Assembly: GCA_934644775.1 (NCBI GenBank)
Contig: CAKUDB010000003.1
Location: 62,001 to 126,000, forward strand
Length of the DNA: 64,000 nt
Direction of reading: 5' to 3'
Source: an uncultured bacterium
Lineage (GTDB): Bacteria; Vulcanimicrobiota; Xenobia; Xenobiales; Xenobiaceae
The notes beneath the pieces are model-generated. The model searched no databases and was not told where the DNA came from. It saw only the letters and a list, made by a program, of their open reading frames with translations. Positions within the stretch are counted from its first letter, which is position 1, and each line of letters begins with the position of its first letter. Positions 60,729 to 64,000 of the stretch are shown here, piece after piece. The position numbers and the translations under genes were made by a program.

Positions 60729-60843
60729 AGTCTGACAATTTGTGGAAAAAGCTTGTCTTCCTTTTTAGCCTAACCCAGCCAAATTTACATATAGTTGGCA
60801 AAAATATGCTACTATTTTAGAAAAGTGTAGACTAGGGGGAAAG

Positions 60844-61272
60844 ATGCACGTTAAACAGGATAACACGTTTTTAGGCAACTACGGAGAGAGAGCGGCTCGG
60901 AAGTATTTACAATCTGTAGGTATGCGCATTATAGAGACAAATTATACGCTTCGCTCTCAGCCTCAAAGCCAAAAGCGTCAAGGTACTTTGAATAATCGAA
61001 GCGATAATCGAGGCCCTATTCGAGGAGAGATAGATATTGTAGCCCGAGAAGGGCAATTGTTAGTCTTTGTCGAGGTAAAATGGCGCAGCAACGATCGCTT
61101 TGGGCGTCCTGTAGAAGGAGTGACGCCAGCAAAACAGCGCCGCTTGCGCCTCTTGGGTGAAGCTTATATAGCTATCGAAAAGCCTCATTTTAGCCAAGTC
61201 CGTTTCGATATTGTCGGCCTTACCGGCTTTCACCCTTACTTACAAATAGAGCATATACGCAACGCTTTTTAA
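60844..61272 (+). CDS. yraN: YraN/UPF0102 family nuclease-fold protein
   Basis: A 142-residue protein of the UPF0102 family, a restriction-endonuclease-like fold. It contains LGNYGERAARKYLQSVGMRI and the catalytic-type GEIDIVAREG...LVFVEVKWR (Asp, Glu-x-Lys), then GRPVEGVTPAKQRRL. A 20-residue insert rich in Gln, Arg and Asn (SQPQSQKRQGTLNNRSDNRG) between the first strand and the active site is not usual. The G-rich AGGGGG site lies 4-5 bases before the ATG. Biological role unknown; nuclease activity at replication or transformation sites is suspected for the family. Confidence 0.88.
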   Translation: MHVKQDNTFLGNYGERAARKYLQSVGMRIIETNYTLRSQPQSQKRQGTLNNRSDNRGPIRGEIDIVAREGQLLVFVEVKWRSNDRFGRPVEGVTPAKQRRLRLLGEAYIAIEKPHFSQVRFDIVGLTGFHPYLQIEHIRNAF

Positions 61273-61316
61273 GAAAATGCTCTTTAAAGATGTAGTCAAT
61301 ATTTTAGTCCATCTCT

Positions 61317-62111
61317 TTATACGGAAATAGGAGCGCGTAAAGCCGGGTGGCAGTGGTAATTTTCTAAAGTAAAATCGCTAAATTCAAAATCATCCAAATG
61401 GCGACGTTCTGGATTAATTTTCATATGGGGTAAAGCGTAGGGCTTACGTTGCAAAAGCTCTTCAACCTGCGGCAAATGGTTTAAATAAAGGTGAGCGTCG
61501 CCTATAGTGTGTATAAACTCGCCCGGTTCTAAAGAACAGACTTGAGCGATCATCATAGTCAAGAGAGCATAAGAAGCGATATTAAAAGGAACGCCCAAGA
61601 AGACGTCGGCGCTGCGCTGATAGAGCTGACAAGACAAGCGAGCCTTATCGACATAAAATTGGAAAAGGACATGGCACGGAGGCAGAGCCATCTTGGCCAA
61701 CTGGCCCACATTCCAGGCACTAACGAGCAAACGTCTGGAAGTAGGATCATTCTTGATCTCTTCAATTACATTTTCTATTTGATCTATGGTGCCGCCCTCA
61801 TAGTCAGGCCAGGAGCGCCACTGAACTCCATAAATGGGTCCCAATTCACCATTTTCATCAGCCCAAGCATCCCAGATAGAGACTTTATTTTGCTTTAAAT
61901 AGGCGATATTGGAGCAACCTTGGAGGAACCACAAAAGCTCATAAATTACCGACTTAAGAAAAAGTTTTTTAGTGGTAACGGCCGGGAAACCGTCTTGCAA
62001 ATTAAAGCGCATTTGGCGGCCAAAGAGGCTCTTAGTGCCCGTTCCGGTGCGATCGCTACGCAAAGCTCCGTTTTCATAAATATCTTTTATCAATTCCAGA
62101 TATTGACGCAT
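61317..62111 (-). CDS. thyA: Thymidylate synthase
   Basis: It methylates dUMP with methylene-tetrahydrofolate to make dTMP. RTGTGTKSLFGRQMRF near 21 and the catalytic Cys in ALPPCHVLFQFYV (about residue 146) are standard, followed by QRSADVFLGVPFNIASYALL and HLYLNHLPQ. The 264-residue length equals the E. coli enzyme. No dihydrofolate reductase gene is adjacent. It is convergent with yraN and followed on the same strand (upstream) by uppP 54 bases away. Confidence 0.98.
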   Translation of the reverse strand: MRQYLELIKDIYENGALRSDRTGTGTKSLFGRQMRFNLQDGFPAVTTKKLFLKSVIYELLWFLQGCSNIAYLKQNKVSIWDAWADENGELGPIYGVQWRSWPDYEGGTIDQIENVIEEIKNDPTSRRLLVSAWNVGQLAKMALPPCHVLFQFYVDKARLSCQLYQRSADVFLGVPFNIASYALLTMMIAQVCSLEPGEFIHTIGDAHLYLNHLPQVEELLQRKPYALPHMKINPERRHLDDFEFSDFTLENYHCHPALRAPISV

Positions 62112-62165
62112 AAATCGTACCTTTCACAGTTGCAAAAAATATAGCGCAATGGGCAGCTAAGCAGC

Positions 62166-63026
62166 CTAGCGAGCGATCCATATGGCCAAAAGTATCAGAG
62201 CCAAAACTATTCTATAAATAACTAAAGGTTTAAGCGTATATTGGGTGACAACCTTTTCTAAAAGCATTATACCCACTAAGCCGGCCATAAAAGAAGCTAA
62301 AAAACCTACAGAAGCAGTCCATATAAAGGGCAGCTCAGGCAAGGCATAGCCAGTTAAGCAACGCCCTACTTTAACCAAAAAGGCTCCCCCAACTACGGGC
62401 AAAGCGCTCACTAAAGAAATAAGGCCGGCTTGAGAGCGCCCAATATCTAAAAAACGGGCGGCAGTTAGTACCGCACCGGAACGGGAGACACCGGGGAAAA
62501 GGGCCAAAGACTGAGCTAGGCCTATATAGAACATTTCTTTAAGGCCTAGAGAATTGGGCTCACGACAGCGTCCACCTTTACGATCGGCTTGATATAGAGC
62601 TAAGCCGAACAGAGCTAAAGTGAAAGAGGTAAATAATAATCCCTGGAAGGAGTCTTCGATAATACCTTCCACAAGGAAGCCTAAAAGGGCTACAGGCACA
62701 GCAGCTACCAGGATTAGGCAAGCTAGCTTAAGATAGTTGTCGTCATAGTCTGTCCAAGGGATAATCTTTCTTTGCTCATAACAAGTTTGTCCGTATTTAG
62801 ACAAACTTAAAAGCATCTTTTTGATCAAGTCCCCTTTATAAAAACAGACGGCTAGCAAAGTACCGCCATGTAGAATGACGTCAAAAGTTTTACCAAAATA
62901 AGGAAAATCGACCAATTGGGGCAATAACATTAAATGGGCCGAAGAAGATATAGGCAAAAACTCAGTAAAGCCCTGAATAATGCCCAAAATTATCGCCTCT
63001 AACAAGTGAGCAGAATCTGCCAACAC
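62166..63026 (-). CDS. uppP: UppP (BacA), undecaprenyl-diphosphatase
   Basis: An inner-membrane phosphatase that recycles the undecaprenyl lipid carrier for peptidoglycan and other glycans. GFTEFLPISSSAHL near residue 20 and the PGVSRSG motif near 180 are the two conserved active-site blocks. About eight membrane segments and a 286-residue length fit. The start is GTG 63026; an AAGG lies about 14 bases upstream, a little far. It lies 24 bases after the orphan gene at 63051. It supports the cell-wall genes elsewhere in the window. Confidence 0.96.
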   Translation of the reverse strand: MLADSAHLLEAIILGIIQGFTEFLPISSSAHLMLLPQLVDFPYFGKTFDVILHGGTLLAVCFYKGDLIKKMLLSLSKYGQTCYEQRKIIPWTDYDDNYLKLACLILVAAVPVALLGFLVEGIIEDSFQGLLFTSFTLALFGLALYQADRKGGRCREPNSLGLKEMFYIGLAQSLALFPGVSRSGAVLTAARFLDIGRSQAGLISLVSALPVVGGAFLVKVGRCLTGYALPELPFIWTASVGFLASFMAGLVGIMLLEKVVTQYTLKPLVIYRIVLALILLAIWIAR

Positions 63027-63050
63027 AACTTCAACAAACCTTTTCTAATT

Positions 63051-63968
63051 TTAAGTATCTTCCAAGCGCTGATAAGCGACCCGACAAAACGACTCCGGAG
63101 TAAAATCAGCCATACCAGCCAAGAAAGATAACATTTTTTTCTTTTCTGTAAGCTGATTTTCTCTAGTATAATAATGTTTAATAGGGGTGCTCATCTTTTT
63201 TAGCCAGGATTTGCCTTCACTAAAAAAGGCTCGAGCATCGATAATTTTACCTTCCAAGCCTTGCTCGCCTAATCCATGTAAGCGAATCCTATCGGCAATA
63301 GGAAAAGCGGCAGGTTCAAGGCAATTCCACTCACACATAGTAAAAACTTGATGGGTGCTTTCGTCCTGATAGAACTCCAATTCACAGTACGTCCTCTTCA
63401 TCTTTCCTTTAGAATAGCGACTGCGCAACACCGGAGCGATAGTACGATATTCCCAAACACATTCTAAGAAGGAGCGACGGTAGCCAGGAGAAGGGCCGTG
63501 AATACATTCCCAAATTTGGCGAGCTCTCTTATTTACCAGAGCCCAAAGGGCCATTAGTTCTTCTAAGTTTGGACTTACCGAGCTATAGACAGGCTTCAAA
63601 CTATAGCCCTGTTCATCGGCCTCTTCTTTAGCTGAAGCGCAAGGTATATAATCTAAGCGCAACTTAAATTCACGAGCTACTACCAAAGGTAAAAGTAAAC
63701 ATTCGAGAGCAAACACATGGGGACAAGGAAGGCTTAATTCAAAGTAAAGGCCCAACTCTTCAGGTTTGGCCGTTTTGTAGCCAAAGAACTTGGCATAAGC
63801 TCTGGTGTCGCTGTTGTAATATTCGTATTGCGGATTTTGCCACTTAACATCTTTAACTTCTGGCAACAACAAAGTATTATCCAAATTAACTAAGCAAGCC
63901 GACAATTCTGCCCAACTGGGCCGCACAGTAACACCTTGATGTAGAGAAAAACGCAACCTAAAAAACAT
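63051..63968 (-). CDS. Unknown soluble protein
   Basis: A 305-residue protein that I do not recognise. It begins MFFRLRFSLHQGVTVRPSWAEL and has no signal peptide or membrane segment; FALECLLLPLVVAREFKLRLDYI in the middle is hydrophobic but more like a buried core. Several Tyr/Trp/Glu-rich stretches (QNPQYEYYNSDTRAYAKFF) occur. It lies upstream of uppP on the same strand with a 24-base gap and may be co-transcribed. Nothing in the sequence points to a function. Confidence 0.65.
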   Translation of the reverse strand: MFFRLRFSLHQGVTVRPSWAELSACLVNLDNTLLLPEVKDVKWQNPQYEYYNSDTRAYAKFFGYKTAKPEELGLYFELSLPCPHVFALECLLLPLVVAREFKLRLDYIPCASAKEEADEQGYSLKPVYSSVSPNLEELMALWALVNKRARQIWECIHGPSPGYRRSFLECVWEYRTIAPVLRSRYSKGKMKRTYCELEFYQDESTHQVFTMCEWNCLEPAAFPIADRIRLHGLGEQGLEGKIIDARAFFSEGKSWLKKMSTPIKHYYTRENQLTEKKKMLSFLAGMADFTPESFCRVAYQRLEDT

Positions 63969-64000
63969 GGGACTAGCTTTTTCGATAGGCAGCGAGCGGG

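Overview
The window is a bacterial chromosome segment of moderate GC content with densely packed genes. ATG, GTG and TTG starts are all used, and Shine-Dalgarno sites are clear. MurE carries the DNPR motif of meso-diaminopimelate ligases, MutL carries the endonuclease-type C-terminal motifs, and there are lipoproteins, type IV pilin-like proteins and a heptosyltransferase-family enzyme. This fits a bacterium that makes DAP peptidoglycan and probably has an outer membrane. The sequence alone does not let me name the phylum: many genes are family-level orphans, and no rRNA or tRNA gene was recognised. No phage, insertion sequence or CRISPR array was found.

Layout. 1-6752 (minus) is a division and cell wall (dcw) cluster: rsmH, an ftsL-like gene, ftsI, murE and murF (murF runs off the left edge). 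6753-7449 is a long non-coding gap. 7450-17203 (plus) holds an unusual DegT-fold protein with a proline-rich repeat tail, a zinc-ribbon gene behind a long structured leader, sua5, a DUF2760/Hsp70 pair, and a DegT aminotransferase/heparinase-like pair. 17345-22386 (minus) is a group of orphans: a CHAP-domain protein, two paralogous zinc-ribbon proteins and a helical protein. 22565-30979 (minus) is housekeeping: nucleoside kinase, DEAD-box helicase, a pilin-like exported protein, rpoD and dnaG. 31109-37813 mixes rluB, yjbQ, a Fic protein, mutL, a polysaccharide deacetylase and small unknowns.

37821-45182 is a compact pilus or type II secretion-like locus. It encodes a GspF/PilC membrane protein, three prepilin-like proteins (one fused to a large, probably propeller-like domain), a receiver-like protein that lacks its phosphoacceptor, and a divergent receiver/transcriptional-activator regulator. 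No assembly ATPase or prepilin peptidase is in the window. 45260-53635 holds a POT-family peptide transporter, a 1011-residue protein joining a MerR-like DNA-binding domain to a coiled coil, a lipoprotein, a soluble stand-alone FlhA C-terminal domain with no flagellar genes nearby, and an MFS protein. 53744-63968 contains ackA, a GT9 glycosyltransferase, a lone LolD/MacB-type ABC ATPase, a secreted protein, a lytic transglycosylase-like lipoprotein, yraN, thyA, uppP and an orphan.

The best candidates for something undescribed are the stand-alone FlhA-C protein, the pilus-like locus with its propeller-tailed prepilin and degenerate receiver, the DegT protein in which the PLP lysine is replaced by glutamine, and the promoter plus switch-like leader ahead of the zinc-ribbon gene.
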